From: Macrostomum hystrix
Lineage: Eukaryota > Platyhelminthes > Macrostomidae
DNA: 64,000 nucleotides
NCBI GenBank assembly: GCA_950097015.1
Contig: CATNEN010000038.1
Span: forward strand, 24,007,001 to 24,071,000
Direction: 5' to 3'
Shown in pieces: positions 47,401-57,491 of the stretch; the stretch's first letter is position 1, and each line of letters opens with the position of its first letter. The translations under genes were made by a program, and so were the position numbers. Below the pieces are notes generated by a model. That model did no database searches. It saw nothing but the letters and a program-made list of their open reading frames with translations, and was not told the origin of the DNA.

Positions 47401-50400
47401 ATATTTATTTGTTATCGTAATTGTGCAGTAATGGGGGTACCAGTTTTGTCAGACCAATACGCATTTTAAATTAATGATACATCGGGAGGGCGGGGTGGGT
47501 GTCCAGTCAAGTTGGTTGAATCAATCTTCTTGTCCTCTCTGGTTCCTCTGCGCCAACCCCCTACTAGCGTGTCTGCTTGTGTGGATATAAAATCTCTCTG
47601 AAAAATGTATATGTACATTGTCTACGGTGTACATTGGCTTCGAAAACCCCAGCCCCACCTCCCTCCCGCGCCACCCCAAGTCTAGGCCAGTGCCAACAGT
47701 CTTTGGTCGATTTCGGTTGGGGAGGTGGGAAAGGCACTGTGATTCACGACTTGCTTGTCTAGTCTGCCCCAGACTAGACTTATCACGCGAATTTTTCTAT
47801 CTTTCTTTCCCTTTTTCTTTCCCTCAATTCCTCCACTGAAAGAAATGGAAACGAAAAATATTTTGTTAAAGTTTATTAATTCAGGACTGTCAAATGGGTA
47901 GGACTCGTAGGAGGAATCGAACAACTGTGTAATTACAAGTGTGTAATTCTGAATAGATGGGACCATTTTAGAACTTTTGATACTATAAATACTGTATAGC
48001 TACGAGCAAAACAGATGCTATTTTTATGACAGTTGTGACCGTGTGAAGAGACAAGCCTTGCGCTGTGCAAATGATTTTAGTTGTGTCGTGAATAAGCATG
48101 TGTGTAAAAGCAGTAAATTTGCAGTACAACTGAAAAGCTATAATTGATGGCAAACTGATAGGAAATTTTCTGAATTTTTGCAAAAATGTAAGGGGTAATC
48201 CTACTGGTAGTTCTACTGGCGTATACGAGGATTAATATGGTAAATATGATAATAAGCAGTATGAAAATCAGCATTAAAGAAATGAATATTTGTAAAATTC
48301 ATTGGAGCAACATGAAAGGTAAATAAAAAACGATTAGCTTGTTTATGGCAGGGGTAGGCAAACTTATTTGCTGGCGGGCCAAAGAGAGAACCTAAAAGAC
48401 GACAGCGGGCCGCATTGACTGTATAAATATGAGACACGGGAGAGATTAGACACAGGAGAGATGAGACACGGGAGAGACAAGACACAGGAGAGATGAGACA
48501 CGGGAGAGATTAGACACGGGATAGATGAGACACGGGAGAGATGAGACACGGGAGAGATTAGACACGGGATAGATGAGACACGGGAGAGATGAGACACGGG
48601 ATAGATGAGACACGGGAGAGATGAGACACGGGAGAGATGAGACACGGGAGAGATTAGACACGGGATAGATGAGACACGGGAGAGATGAGACACGGGAGAG
48701 ATTAGACACGGGATAGATGAGACACGGGAGAGATGAGACACGGGAGAGATTAGACACGGGATAGATGAGACACGGGATAGATGAGACACGGGAGAGATGA
48801 GACACGGGAGAGACAAGACACAGGAGAGATGAGACACGGGAGAGATTAGACACGGGATAGATGAGACACGGGAGAGATGAGACACGGGAGAGATTAGACA
48901 CGGGATAGATGAGACACGGGAGAGATGAGACACGGGATAGATGAGACACGGGAGAGATGAGACACGGGAGAGATGAGACACGGGAGAGATTAGACACGGG
49001 ATAGATGAGACACGGGAGAGATGAGACACGGGAGAGATTAGACACGGGATAGATGAGACACGGGATAGATGAGACACGGGAGAGATGAGACACGGGAGAG
49101 ATTAGACACGGGATAGATGAGACACGGGATAGATGAGACACGGGAGAGATGAGACACGGGAGAGACAAGACACAGGAGAGATGAGACACGGGAGAGATTA
49201 GACACGGGATAGATGAGACACGGGAGAGATGAGACACGGGAGAGATTAGACACAGGATAGATGAGACACGGGATAGATGAGACACGGGAGAGATGAGACA
49301 CGGGAGAGATGAGACACGAGAGCGATGAGACACAGGAGAGATTAGACACGGGAGAGATGAGAAACAGGAGAGATTAGACACGGGAGAGATTAGACACGAG
49401 AGAGATGAGAAACAGGAGAGATTAGACACGGGATCGAGATCAGACACGAGAGAGATGAAACAGGACACTGTAGATGTCAGAAGGGGCAACGGGCCGGATT
49501 TGGGAGCTTCGAGGGCCGCATCTGGCCCGCGGGCCGGAGTTTGCCGACCCCTGCTTTATGGGGAGTGAAAATGTCATTTTTCTAAGAAACGTCTACATCT
49601 ACTCCTATTGGTCATTGCACGGTTACGACTCCGCCATTACGAACACCCTAAATTGTTTCTTATCGTGTTATTTCCTATTTGGAATTGTAGAATTGGGAAA
49701 TTATGCAACCTTAGTTGCTAATGTTTCCCAAACTTGTCAAGTTGTCAGCGCCTGTTCGTAAATTATCCACTTTGGACTGATTTTAGTCTTACTCGTACAT
49801 TAATACTAATAGTAATAATGCTCGTAATTGCAGGATGGCTTTGGGAAAAGTCACATTATTTGTTGACTCTAGACCCGCAGCCAGCGGGGAGGCACTTCTG
49901 CCCATTTCGCTGACTCCTGAGCACACACGCACACAGATACTGTACGCAGGCACACGCTCACACAGGTGTGTACATCTGCCCTGACTTTCTTATCGTCAGG
50001 CAGTGTACACTCTCACTGTGCCTTGGAGGTTGGTCCTCAAGGGCGTAAACTGCGCGACAAATCACCAAAGCCTTCTCTCCGCGGCTGCGCCCCAAATGAA
50101 TGTGGCCTCGCCGCGGAATCGAACTTAGGGGACCGTGGTGCGAGAGGCAAACGCGTCAACCGCCACTCATCCCCCCTTAACTACTCGTACATAACACACA
50201 TTGAACAGTTTTGTTTCATTTGCGCTTACTCATTCCCTGACCTCCGCTCCCTCCTTCTCCGTTGATGTTAGCCGTCGACATGTGGTCCGCCGGCGCAGTG
50301 ATTTTCTTCGTAGCCACAGGCTATTCGCCTTTCGCCCCAGCCCGTCACGAGCCCAAGGAGGTTGTGTACTCTCGCGTGGCCACAGTCGGCTGCGACTGGT

Positions 50401-50591
50401 CCCTGCTAGCTGGGCACGACTGCGAGCCGCTAGTTCGTCGACTGCTAGTTAAAGAGGCCGGCGGAAGACTCACGGCTGAAGTGGCTCTCAAACACGAATT
50501 CCTAATGCAGCGACCTAATAGCGTCAGCGAAGGCGGTGAAACAGTTGAAAATCAAGTCGAAGATCCGACTGTACAATTAGCCAGCGATTGA
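38282..50591 (+). CDS. Drak: DRAK/STK17-like Ser/Thr kinase (DAPK family), four exons
   Basis: Exons 38282-38427, 39105-39402, 39569-39839 and 50272-50591 join in phase to 344 residues. The kinase domain starts at YETLKELGRGRFAKVV (Gly loop), has the ATP Lys70 in VFAAKLQRW, alpha-C Glu91, the DAPK-type catalytic loop HLDVKPCNLLL (Asp181), DFG at 202-204, and the activation segment GTPDYAAPEVLNYEPIST. The joined AVDMWSAG and the preceding LNYEPIST match the DRAK/STK17 signature, and a kinase C-lobe to the end. All catalytic residues are present. Length is close to STK17B (about 370). The family is linked to apoptosis and actomyosin regulation; role here is inferred. Intron 3 (10.4 kb) contains the MBOAT gene on the other strand. 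Confidence 0.9.
38428..39104. other. DRAK-like kinase intron 1
   Basis: AT-rich intron with a short TTTAAATTTAAATTT tract at about 38768-38800; nothing else seen. Confidence 0.7.
39105..39402 (+). CDS. Drak: DRAK-like kinase exon 2
   Basis: Acceptor TTATTCTCACCCAG, donor CGG before GTGAGT. Encodes GRFAKVVAVRHRSSGEVFAAK, split here as GRFAKVV and VFAAK, the alpha-C helix and hinge region (VILLETCQGGSL). Confidence 0.9.
39569..39839 (+). CDS. Drak: DRAK-like kinase exon 3
   Basis: Acceptor probably AACAAAACAG before CAAGAG (weak pyrimidine tract; a neighbouring CAG in the CAGCAG run could be used instead). Encodes the catalytic loop, DFG and APE motifs; ends one base into a codon before GTGAGA. 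Confidence 0.88.
39895..41130. repeat. 28-bp minisatellite at the start of kinase intron 3
   Basis: About 43 copies of AGTTTCAGAGACGCTCTTTG with AGGAGTAT or AGGAGCAT, starting about 55 bp after the splice donor. Variants CTGTTTG and GAGCAT come in blocks. Confidence 0.96.
41131..44831. other. Kinase intron 3, mostly unique sequence
   Basis: No gene recognised in 3.7 kb. Open frames at 41157-41600 (147 codons), 41749-42072 and 43537-43992 (151 codons) have no family signature. 44095-44140 holds a fragment of SINE family A (GCGAGGCCACATTCATTTTG). Confidence 0.45.
44840..45467 (+). mobile_element. Non-autonomous hAT-like element with internal 16-bp minisatellite
   Basis: Left end CAGGGGTCGGCAAACTACGG; right end, read inward on the minus strand, TAGGGGTCGGCAAATTTATT. 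It is flanked by an 8-bp near-duplication, GAGTAAAA and GAGAAAAA, as expected for hAT insertions. Between GC-rich subterminal parts (CCCGCTGGCCGGGCGCGGCC) lie about 26 copies of the CATCTCTCCCGTGTCT repeat. No transposase is encoded. Confidence 0.78.
45505..46620 (-). CDS. MBOAT2-like: MBOAT1/2-like exon 2
   Basis: The open frame extends 12 bases upstream to an ATG, but the junction after CATGCAG gives the family sequence (LQ joined to VKR...DFTAPVM). Holds the catalytic Asn and His; stop at 45505-45507. Confidence 0.92.
   Translation of the reverse strand: MKRIMQKDLSTVDFTAPVMISTQKLTSLAFSLHDYSRKDRDRLPEENQRLMVEKRPTLLQLASYVFFFHGVVVGPLSFYSEYIHFMEQQPANFKAKGRKRALVRHLILTFALMAGVLLVVPKWPPSLLVDYAQEKSFVVRLGLTYMVMMIARLKYYFAWNLGSCIQLAAGYGYNREKSDWTGIENVSIIGLELANSFKSYVDAWNTSTNAWLRLVAYSRLPSKLKLPGTFVLSAMWHGFYPGYYFTFLFAVPTTVAARRMRRLLRPRFVAANQLFIYHVLTWIITQLILAYIVVPFTLLHLDLVLAYYHGTMMWIGHLAVFGVLAASFLVPAPPRQTATMTDQTKPDRPNQPDTNKINGEIRAMVHDKKTD
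45505..47326 (-). CDS. MBOAT2-like: MBOAT1/2-type lysophospholipid acyltransferase (two exons)
   Basis: A multi-pass ER membrane enzyme that reacylates lysophospholipids with acyl-CoA (Lands cycle). Exons 47326-46967 and 46620-45505 join at CTGCAG/GTTAGT and ATGCACATGCAG/GTGAAG in phase 0 to 491 residues, close to the 520 of human MBOAT2. Landmarks: TQKLTSLAFSLHD, ARLKYYFAWNLG, the conserved Asn325 in SYVDAWNTSTNAW, and the conserved His357 in LSAMWHGFYPGYYFTF, followed by further TMs and a hydrophilic tail. These match MBOAT1/2 rather than MBOAT5 or MBOAT7. The N-terminus carries a Gln run. The gene lies wholly within intron 3 of the DRAK-like kinase on the opposite strand. Both residues needed for catalysis are present, so probably active; the exact substrate is not shown. 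Confidence 0.93.
46621..46966 (-). repeat. MBOAT intron built of a degenerate 25-bp repeat
   Basis: The 346-bp intron consists largely of imperfect copies of GGGATTTAGATTCCACAAAA at about 25-bp spacing (e.g. near 46724, 46750, 46774, 46800), strongest in the 46680-46850 half. Confidence 0.75.
46967..47326 (-). CDS. MBOAT2-like: MBOAT1/2-like exon 1
   Basis: ATG at 47326; 120 codons with a Gln run, then two or three TM segments that align with the N-terminus of MBOAT1/2 (GVLFLAMIFGSNVLYMLLQ). Confidence 0.9.
47327..48340. other. Kinase intron 3, MBOAT upstream region
   Basis: No gene recognised. The stretch just above 47326 should hold the MBOAT promoter, but no motif stands out. Confidence 0.45.
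48349..49553 (-). mobile_element. Non-autonomous hAT-like element, second copy, expanded internal 16-bp array
   Basis: Same family as 44840-45467 in reverse orientation. Ends CAGGGGTAGGCAAACTTATT (left) and, on the minus strand, CAGGGGTCGGCAAACTCCGG (right). Flanking 8-mers GTTTATGG and CTTTATGG form a target duplication with one difference. The internal 16-bp array covers about 48428-49460 (about 64 units), more than twice as many as in the other copy. No transposase. Confidence 0.82.
49562..49829. other. Kinase intron 3, short unique spacer
   Basis: Nothing recognised. Confidence 0.5.
49830..50177 (-). mobile_element. tRNA-derived SINE, family A, near kinase exon 4
   Basis: Full-length-looking copy with the TTCGATTCCGCGGCGAGGCC head part and GCAGCCGCGGAGAGAAGGCT body on the minus strand. 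Ends about 95 bp before exon 4. Confidence 0.82.
50272..50591 (+). CDS. Drak: DRAK-like kinase exon 4
   Basis: Acceptor CCTTCTCCGTTGATGTTAG. Encodes AVDMWSAGAVIFFVATGYSP, the C-lobe, and a short acidic tail; stop at 50589-50591. The open frame extends upstream to 50262, but the phase of exon 3 and the STAVDMW family sequence place the start at 50272. Confidence 0.9.
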
Positions 50592-51185
50592 GTCAACTAA
50601 TTTTTTTCCGGCTTTTCAAAAGGTAAGGCTATACAGCTAAGCAGAAATTAAAAAACCGAATGCTTTTTAATAAGAACTCTTAAATTAAAGTAGCCACTAA
50701 CTTCGTCTTATCGGGTTACTTGCATTAGGTTCGTGTCAAAGTAGAGGTGTGTCTGTACATGACATAATCTTATCGAACATTCACAAAATTTTGGTTATCG
50801 CCTAGTTACTTCGTACTCGTATAGTGTGTGTTCTAGAGTCAATATGCTCACGATTGCACGCAGTTAAAACTGGATCTTTCTTCTTATCTAAAGCTTGAAT
50901 TCAATTATTCAAAATCGCTATAAAAACCTGCAAGGCTTTTTTCTGCACCCATTTGCTGCCAAATCCCATTCTGTTTTCTCATTACCCCTTGGTAGTTTTA
51001 AAACAGTTTTTTAATCCACAAAAGTACATTGCAATGTGTGCTAAAATACTTGCCGGTATAGTCAGACATGCTATGAGCGGAGAATCGAAAAAAACGATAT
51101 TTTGTCCTTTAGATTGACCGACAGACAGATCTAGATTGACAGCTAGTCAATACTTTGGGAGTCCCAGAAATGATATGGGACAAGA
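50592..51185. other. Intergenic, kinase 3' region
   Basis: AT-rich; no gene recognised. Confidence 0.5.
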
Positions 51186-51229
51186 GAGAGTAGAGAGTAG
51201 AGTAGATATGGAGAGAGTAGATATGGACG

Positions 51230-52070
51230 GAATAGAGACAGAATAGTGTGCATGTATTCGGATGGATGGAGGGACTGGGAGAGAGTAGATATTGATGAAT
51301 GGAGGGACTGGGAGAGAGTAGATATTGATGAATGGAGGGACTGGGAGAGAGTAGATATTGATGGATAGAAGGACTGAGAGAGAGAGTAGATATTGATGAA
51401 TGGAGGGACTGGGAGAGAGTAGATATTGATGAATGGAGGGACTGGGTGGGAGAGAGTAGATATTGATGAATGGAGGGACTGGGAGAGAGTAGATATTGAT
51501 GGATGGCGGGACTGGGAGAGAGTAGATATTGATGGATGGAGGGAATGGGTGGGAGAGAGTAGATATTGATGGATGGAGGGACTGGGAGAGAGTAGATATT
51601 GATGGATGGAGGGACTGGGAGAGAGTAGATATTGATGGATGGAGGGACTGGGAGAGAGAGATATTGATGAATGGAGGGACTGGGAGAGAGTAGATATTGA
51701 TGAATGGAGGGACTGGGAGAGAGTAGATATTGATGAATGGAGGGACTGGGAGAGAGTAGATATTGATGGATAGAAGGACTGGGAGAGAGTAGATATTGAT
51801 GGATGGAGGGACTGGGAGAGAGTAGATATTGATGGATGGAGGGACTGGGAGAGAGTAGATATTGATGGATGGAGGGACTGGGAGAGAGAGATATTGATGA
51901 ATGGAGGGACTGGGAGAGAGTAGATATTGATGAATGGAGGGACTGGGAGAGAGTAGATATTGATGAATGGAGGGACTGGGAGAGAGTAGATATTGATGAA
52001 TGGAGGGACTGGGAGAGAGTAGATATTGATGAATGGAGGGACTGGGAGAGAGTAGATATTGATGACAGGG
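51230..52070. repeat. 33-bp minisatellite
   Basis: About 25 copies of TGGAGGGACTGGGAGAGAGT with AGATATTGATGAA or GATGGA. A block with the shortened GAGAGAGATATTG unit recurs at about 51650 and 51885. Confidence 0.95.
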
Positions 52071-53046
52071 AGTGAGGGAGAATGAGACTTACTACCGTAC
52101 TAAAATTTTGGACTACTACATAAATTATCTACTTATTTAACAGAAAAGTGCAAGAAATTAAAGCAATGAATTGAATTGCTATACAGGTTATATAAAAGAG
52201 TTATATAAAATACTTACAGTTATATCTTCGTAGTTGAGACCAATTCAGGTCAGTGAAGCTGGCTTTGAATTAAATAAAAACGGCAGACTTCAAGTAAATG
52301 TCGGCAGTTGATCGTTGAACACAATAAATTGAGCATTAACTATCTCTCAGAGTGTTGGCTGTGCGCAGCTGACAAGGAAAGCAAGGTGTGCTATATGTCT
52401 ATGGCTCAAAAAGCGGCTACGGACCGATTGTGTTTATGCGTGTCCTAGCCGAGCAAAATAACAAAGTGAATGAGGAGCAGCTGTGGAGAGATTAAATAAA
52501 TTATAGACCAAACATTATTGCTAACGTGTCAACCACCTTAGTGACTCAACGACAAGCTAACACAGATTCTTCATATTCGGTGGCGTGGTATTTTTATGCT
52601 TGTCCTAGAAAGACATCTCTAGGGTTTTCTCTCTTTTCTGCCCCTTAGCTCTCGAAACCCACCCCTTGAGCTCTTCCCCTGCAGTCAATATGCTGCCGTT
52701 ACTATGCAGGGCTGCTTGGGACAAAATTATAGACTGTTCCGTATAACTGTGTGCATATATTGTGATTGTGAAGTTGCAATCGCGGAAGTTGCTTGAACGC
52801 TCAACATATGTGCTGTGTCTATAGATCCGCTGCTCTCTCTTATAAGGTGCATACTTTTATAAAACATACTGCTTAGTATAAAACACACCCGTTTTATAGT
52901 TAGAATCCCACTTTAGGAATTAAATACTGCGTGCTCCAATAGGATTAAGGATTTGTCATAAAAATCAAATTCATTACTTTATACACTGTACATTTAACAT
53001 TACATTTAAATTTTTCGAGAATTATTTGTCAGATAAAAAATATATA
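52071..53046. other. Intergenic, no gene recognised
   Basis: Unique AT-rich sequence up to the LTR element. Nothing recognised. Confidence 0.5.
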
Positions 53047-53050
53047 CCGA

Positions 53051-53345
53051 TGTGGCGGTCAAGGGCAAGTGCACTCGGTGGCAGCCACTTGCAAGCCGTT
53101 CTGCCCGCCGATTTCTCACACCACCCCACGTCTGCACGCGGCCAACCCCGGGGGTTAGGGGTGGGCGCCACCCCTCCCCAGCGTGGCGTGTTTGGGCGGT
53201 GTGACCTTGACTTTTTTACCGCTTGTTTACGCGATGGCCGTATAAGACTGTTTGCGTGCGCCTCCTTCTGTTTACCCTTTTCCGCGTTTCACTTTGCTCT
53301 CCGCAAATATACGTTTCGCACGCAGTAGCTAGCTACCACGCTACA
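53051..53345 (+). repeat. Left LTR
   Basis: 295 bp, TG...CA ends, contains a possible TATA-like CGTATAAGACTG near 53240. Confidence 0.95.
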
Positions 53346-53378
53346 TTGGTGAGCCCGACACCCGCCATTCCGTTTTAA

Positions 53379-54083
53379 ATGGCGCTTCCTACTGAGTCAT
53401 CCGTAGCACTCAAGCTGCCCACGTTTTGGGCTGCACAGCCACGCGCGTGGTTTATTCAGGCGGAGGCCCAGTTCCAGCTGCGGGGCATCAGCCAGGACGA
53501 CACCAAGTACCACCACTTGGTCGCCTCGCTTGACCAGCGGACCGCTGAACGCCTGCTGGATGTCCTGGAGAGCCCTCCGGACACCAACAAATACGGCAGG
53601 TTGAAGGAGCGCCTGCTCGGCTCTTTCAGCCTCACCCGGCAGCAGCGAGCCAGCCGCCTGCTCAGCATGTCCAGCCTCGGAGATCGCCGTCCGTCCGAGC
53701 TGATGGACGAAATGCTGGCCCTGCTGGGCGACCATCGGCCTTGCCTGCTCTTTGAAGAGCTTTTCCGCCAGCAGCTGCCCGCGGACATCCGGATGGCGCT
53801 CGCTTCGGCAGATTTCGAGGATCCCCGGGCGGTCGCGCAGCTCGCCGACCAGCTCTGGGCCAGCCGACCGCAACCAATGGCCGCCTCTGCGCACCTGGAG
53901 GACCTGCCCGAGGTTTGCGCCGCGCGACAGGCTGCTCGGCCTCGCGCCAAGTCGCCCCGGCCGGGACACCGCGGCAGCCGCACTCCGGAGGTGTGCTATT
54001 TCCACCGCAAGTTCGGCGCGAAGGCCAGGCAATGCGAGCAGCCCTGCAGCTTCTCGGGAAACGGGCTGGCCGGCCGTCAGTGA
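53379..54083 (+). CDS. gag: Retrotransposon gag
   Basis: 234 residues. The N-terminal part ([20 protein letters not shown]) is typical of gag of animal gypsy elements, and the C-terminal end has a Cys/His cluster ([18 protein letters not shown]). It overlaps the pol frame by up to 169 bp. The slippery-type heptamer GGGAAAC at 54056-54062 lies in the gag frame just before the gag stop, so pol is probably made by a -1 ribosomal frameshift. Confidence 0.9.
   Translation: MALPTESSVALKLPTFWAAQPRAWFIQAEAQFQLRGISQDDTKYHHLVASLDQRTAERLLDVLESPPDTNKYGRLKERLLGSFSLTRQQRASRLLSMSSLGDRRPSELMDEMLALLGDHRPCLLFEELFRQQLPADIRMALASADFEDPRAVAQLADQLWASRPQPMAASAHLEDLPEVCAARQAARPRAKSPRPGHRGSRTPEVCYFHRKFGAKARQCEQPCSFSGNGLAGRQ
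54056..54062 (+). promoter_or_regulatory. Putative -1 ribosomal frameshift site GGGAAAC
   Basis: The heptamer parses as G GGA AAC in the gag frame, the X XXY YYZ layout of known -1 sites. Pol lies in the -1 frame. A GC-rich, self-complementary GGGCTGGCCGGCCG follows directly and could form the stimulating structure. Confidence 0.65.
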
Positions 54084-57000
54084 ACATCGCGGCGGCCGGC
54101 AACCTGCTGCTCATCCCCGACGTCCAGTCCGGCCGGCGTTTCCTGGTGGACACGGGCGCCGAGGTCAGCATCTTCCCAGCCTCCGCGGACGATGCCCGCG
54201 CCCGCTCGCCGGGCCCGCCCCTGTTCGCCGCCAACGGAAGCCGAATTCGCACATTCGGCAGTCGCAGCCTCACCCTAGACATCGGCCTGAAGACCTGCAC
54301 TTGGTCGTTCGTGCTGGCCGAGGTCTCCAGGCCGCTGATCGGCGCCGACTTCCTGCGCCACCACGGCCTGCTAGTGGACCTGCCGAACCGCCGTCTCCTG
54401 GACGCCAGCTCCCTGGCCAGCGTGCACCTGCTGCCCGGTTCCGGTTCTGCACCGCAGCTCGCCGCCGCCGTGGCCAAGGACCCGTACAGCCGACTGCTGG
54501 CGGAGTTCCCCAGCATCACGGAGCCCAGTTTCATCAGGGCCACGCCGCGGCACGGCGTCGAACACTGCATCCCGACGACGGGCCCTCCGGTACATGCCAG
54601 GGCGCGCCGCCTGCCACCCGACAAGCTGGCTGCAGCCAAGGAGGAGTTTCGCAACCTGGAGCAGCTCGGAATCGTGCGGCGGTCCAGCAGCCCGTGGTCG
54701 TCGCCGCTGCACATGGTGCCTAAGGCTTCCGGCGGTTTCCGGCCCTGCGGCGATTTCAGGCGTCTCAACGACGCCACGGTGCCAGACCGCTACCCTGTGC
54801 CGCATATCCAAGACTTTTCGGCGCGGCTGACCGGCTGCACCGTGTTCTCTAAGATTGACCTGGTGCGCGGCTACCACCAGATCCCAGTCGCCGAGGCCGA
54901 CATCCCGAAGACCGCCGTAATAACGCCCTTCGGGCTGTTCGAGTTCCTCCGCATGCCATTTGGCCTGAAAAACGCGGCACAGGCCTTCCAGCGCTTAGTG
55001 GACTCGATTTGCCAGGACCTGCCAGCAGTTTTCGCCTACATCGACGATTTCCTGGTGGCCAGCAACAGCCTTGAGCAGCACGAGGAGCACCTGCGGCAGC
55101 TGTTCCAGCGCCTCGCTGACAACGGCCTGTTGCTGAACCCGGCCAAGTGCCAGTTCGGCCGCAGCCAGATCGACTTCCTGGGCCACAGGATCAGCGCCGC
55201 GGGTGCCGTGCCGCTGCCGGACAAAGTCGACGTCATCGCCCGATTCGCGCCGCCCACGACGGTGAAGGGCCTCCAGGAGTTCGCCGGCATGGTGAACTTC
55301 TATCACCGCTTTGTGCCCCGCGCTGCCCAGCTGCTGCGCCCGATCTACCAGGCCATGTCCGGCAAGGGGAAGCTGGTGCAGTGGACGCCAGAGCTGACCG
55401 AGGCTTTCGACAATACCAAGCGAGCGCTCGCTAACGCAGCCATGCTGGCGCACCCCAGGCCCGAGGCGCCGATGGCCCTCACAGTCGACGCTTCCGACAC
55501 GGCCGTCGGCGCCGTCCTCGAACAGCACGTCGGCCTCGCCTGGCAGCCACTTGCCTTCTTCAGCCGCCAGCTGAGGCCAGCGGAGCAGAAGTACAGCGCT
55601 TTCGACCGCGAGCTTCTGGCGCTGTACCTAGCGGTCCGCCACTTTCGTTTCTTCCTGGAGGGGCGCCCATTCACCGCCTACACGGACCACAAACCGCTGG
55701 CCGCCGCCATGGCCAAGCTGTCCGACCCGTGGTCCGCCCGACAGCAACGCCACCTGGCGTACGTTAGCGAGTTCACCACGGACGTCCAGCACATCGCCGG
55801 CAAGGACAACCCGGTGGCCGACGCGCTGTCCCGCTGCACCGTGGCCAGTGTGCTACCTGGCGTCGACTATGCCGCCATGGCGCGGGTCCAGCAGGCCCCC
55901 ACCGAGCCACACTCCGGGCTTCGGTTGGAGCGAGTGAGCCTCCGCGCAGGCCTGGAGTTGCTCTGCGACGTCTCCACCGGTCGGCCCCGCCCGCTGGTGC
56001 CGCCTGATTTCCGACGGCCGGTGTTCGACGCCATCCACGGCCTCGCGCACCCCTCCATCCGCAGCTCCCGCCGCCTCGTCGCCGACCGTTTCGTCTGGCC
56101 CGGCCTCAACCGGGACGTCGGCCTTTGGGCTCGCAGCTGCGTCGCCTGCCAGACGGCTAAAGTCCAGCGGCACGTGGTCAGCGAGCCGGACAGCATCCCG
56201 GTGCCTCGCGATCGTTTCGCACACGTGCACATCGACCTGGTCGGCCCGCTGCCGCCGTCGCAAGGTTTCACGCACCTGCTGACCGTGGTCGACCGTTTCA
56301 CGCGCTGGCCGGAAGCAATCCCGCTGGCCGACACCTCCGCGGCCACCTGCGCCGGCGCCTTCATCACGCACTGGGTCGCCCGTTTCGGCGTGCCTGGCGA
56401 CCTCACCTCCGACCGCGGCCCGCAATTCACCTCGGAGCTGTGGGCGAACGTCTCCCGCCTGCTGGGCATGCAGCTGCACCAGACGACGGCTTTTCATCCA
56501 CAGGCCAACGGGCTGGTCGAGCGTTTTCATCGACATCTCAAGGCCTCCTTGATGGCGCGGCTGACAGGGCCGTCCTGGACTACCGAGTTGCCCTGGGTGC
56601 TGCTGGGCATCCGCACGGCGCCCAAGGAGGATTTCGGCGTTTCTTCGGCCGAAATGGTGTACGGCGTCCCACTGGCGGTGCCGGGCGAGTGCCTGCAGGC
56701 CGGCCCACCCACCGCGAGCCACGACGGTTTTCTGACCCACCTGCGCCAGGCCGTGCAGGCTTTCCGGCCGCCACCGACCTCCCAACACGGTCGCCGTGCC
56801 ACCGCCTGGCCGACTGCCCTGGACGCCTGCACGCACGTTTTCGTCCGCCGCGACGGGCACCGGCCGGCACTGCAGCCGCCTTACCTCGGCCCCTTCAAGG
56901 TGCTGAAGCGCGGCGCCAAGGCGTTCCTCCTCGACCTCGTCACCCGGCAGGACCACGTGTCGGTGGACCGGCTCAAGCCGGCAACGCTCGACCCAACCAG

Positions 57001-57304
57001 CCCGGCTCCGACGCCGCAACTTCGCCCGCGCGGCCGGCCGCCGCGGGACCCAACGACACGCCCGCCTAGCGTTCCCGGCACCAAAGCAGAGCCGGCCGCC
57101 ACTCCACCGGTCACCCCTCCGCCGGTTCCTCTGCGTCGGCGCCAGCCGCAGCGCCGGTGCCGGCGGGTACCGAAGGCCACCGCTGGGGGGGAGCCCTGTG
57201 GCGGTCAAGGGCAAGTGCACTCGGTGGCAGCCACTTGCAAGCCGTTCTGCCCGCCGATTTCTCACACCACCCCACGTCTGCACGCGGCCAACCCCGGGGG
57301 TTAG
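54065..57304 (+). CDS. pol: Retrotransposon pol (protease, RT, RNase H, integrase)
   Basis: The frame is open from 53915 to 57304; the part used is probably that after the frameshift site near 54062. In order: aspartic protease with the DTGA motif (54149), reverse transcriptase with YIDD (55037-55048), RNase H ([13 protein letters not shown], about 55490), integrase His/Cys zinc-binding region (about 56035-56150), the catalytic core with [15 protein letters not shown] and NGLVERFH, and a C-terminal GPF-type module ([12 protein letters not shown]). No stop or frameshift breaks it and all catalytic motifs are present. The frame runs about 108 bp into the right LTR before it stops. Confidence 0.95.
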   Translation, partial: AGRPSVNIAAAGNLLLIPDVQSGRRFLVDTGAEVSIFPASADDARARSPGPPLFAANGSRIRTFGSRSLTLDIGLKTCTWSFVLAEVSRPLIGADFLRHHGLLVDLPNRRLLDASSLASVHLLPGSGSAPQLAAAVAKDPYSRLLAEFPSITEPSFIRATPRHGVEHCIPTTGPPVHARARRLPPDKLAAAKEEFRNLEQLGIVRRSSSPWSSPLHMVPKASGGFRPCGDFRRLNDATVPDRYPVPHIQDFSARLTGCTVFSKIDLVRGYHQIPVAEADIPKTAVITPFGLFEFLRMPFGLKNAAQAFQRLVDSICQDLPAVFAYIDDFLVASNSLEQHEEHLRQLFQRLADNGLLLNPAKCQFGRSQIDFLGHRISAAGAVPLPDKVDVIARFAPPTTVKGLQEFAGMVNFYHRFVPRAAQLLRPIYQAMSGKGKLVQWTPELTEAFDNTKRALANAAMLAHPRPEAPMALTVDASDTAVGAVLEQHVGLAWQPLAFFSRQLRPAEQKYSAFDRELLALYLAVRHFRFFLEGRPFTAYTDHKPLAAAMAKLSDPWSARQQRHLAYVSEFTTDVQHIAGKDNPVADALSRCTVASVLPGVDYAAMARVQQAPTEPHSGLRLERVSLRAGLELLCDVSTGRPRPLVPPDFRRPVFDAIHGLAHPSIRSSRRLVADRFVWPGLNRDVGLWARSCVACQTAKVQRHVVSEPDSIPVPRDRFAHVHIDLVGPLPPSQGFTHLLTVVDRFTRWPEAIPLADTSAATCAGAFITHWVARFGVPGDLTSDRGPQFTSELWANVSRLLGMQLHQTTAFHPQANGLVERFHRHLKASLMARLTGPSWTTELPWVLLGIRTAPKEDFGVSSAEMVYGVPLAVPGECLQAGPPTASHDGFLTHLRQAVQAFRPPPTSQHGRRATAWPTALDACTHVFVRRDGHRPALQPPYLGPFKVLKRGAKAFLLDLVTRQDHVSVDRLKPATLDPTSPAPTPQLRPRGRPPRDPTTRPPSVPGTKAEPAATPPVTPPPVPLRRRQPQRRCRRVPKATAGGEPCGGQGQVHSVAATCKPFCPPISHTTPRLHAANPGG

Positions 57305-57491
57305 GGGTGGGCGCCACCCCTCCCCAGCGTGGCGTGTTTGGGCGGTGTGACCTTGACTTTTTTACCGCTTGTTTACGCGATGGCCGTATAAGACTGTTTG
57401 CGTGCGCCTCCTTCTGTTTACCCTTTTCCGCGTTTCACTTTGCTCTCCGCAAATATACGTTTCGCACGCAGTAGCTAGCTACCACGCTACA
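57197..57491 (+). repeat. Right LTR
   Basis: Identical to the left LTR as read, preceded by the polypurine tract, followed by the CCGA duplicate. Confidence 0.95.

Larger units (their letters stand above)
53051..57491 (+). mobile_element. Complete Ty3/gypsy LTR retrotransposon
   Basis: LTRs at 53051-53345 and 57197-57491 (295 bp each, identical as far as I can read) begin TG and end CA. The 4-bp CCGA at 53047-53050 and 57492-57495 is the target-site duplication. A primer-binding-site-like TGGTGAGCCCGACACC starts two bases after the left LTR, and a polypurine tract (GGGGGGGAG) precedes the right one. Order protease, RT, RNase H, integrase is that of Ty3/gypsy. There is no envelope-like frame. 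The element is much more GC-rich than its surroundings. Confidence 0.97.

Noticed and set aside
53397-54032. Long minus-strand frames inside the LTR element, e.g. 53397-54032, 53662-54777, 55853-57283
   Set aside because: Shadows of GC-rich gag and pol coding sequence; no domain on the minus strand.
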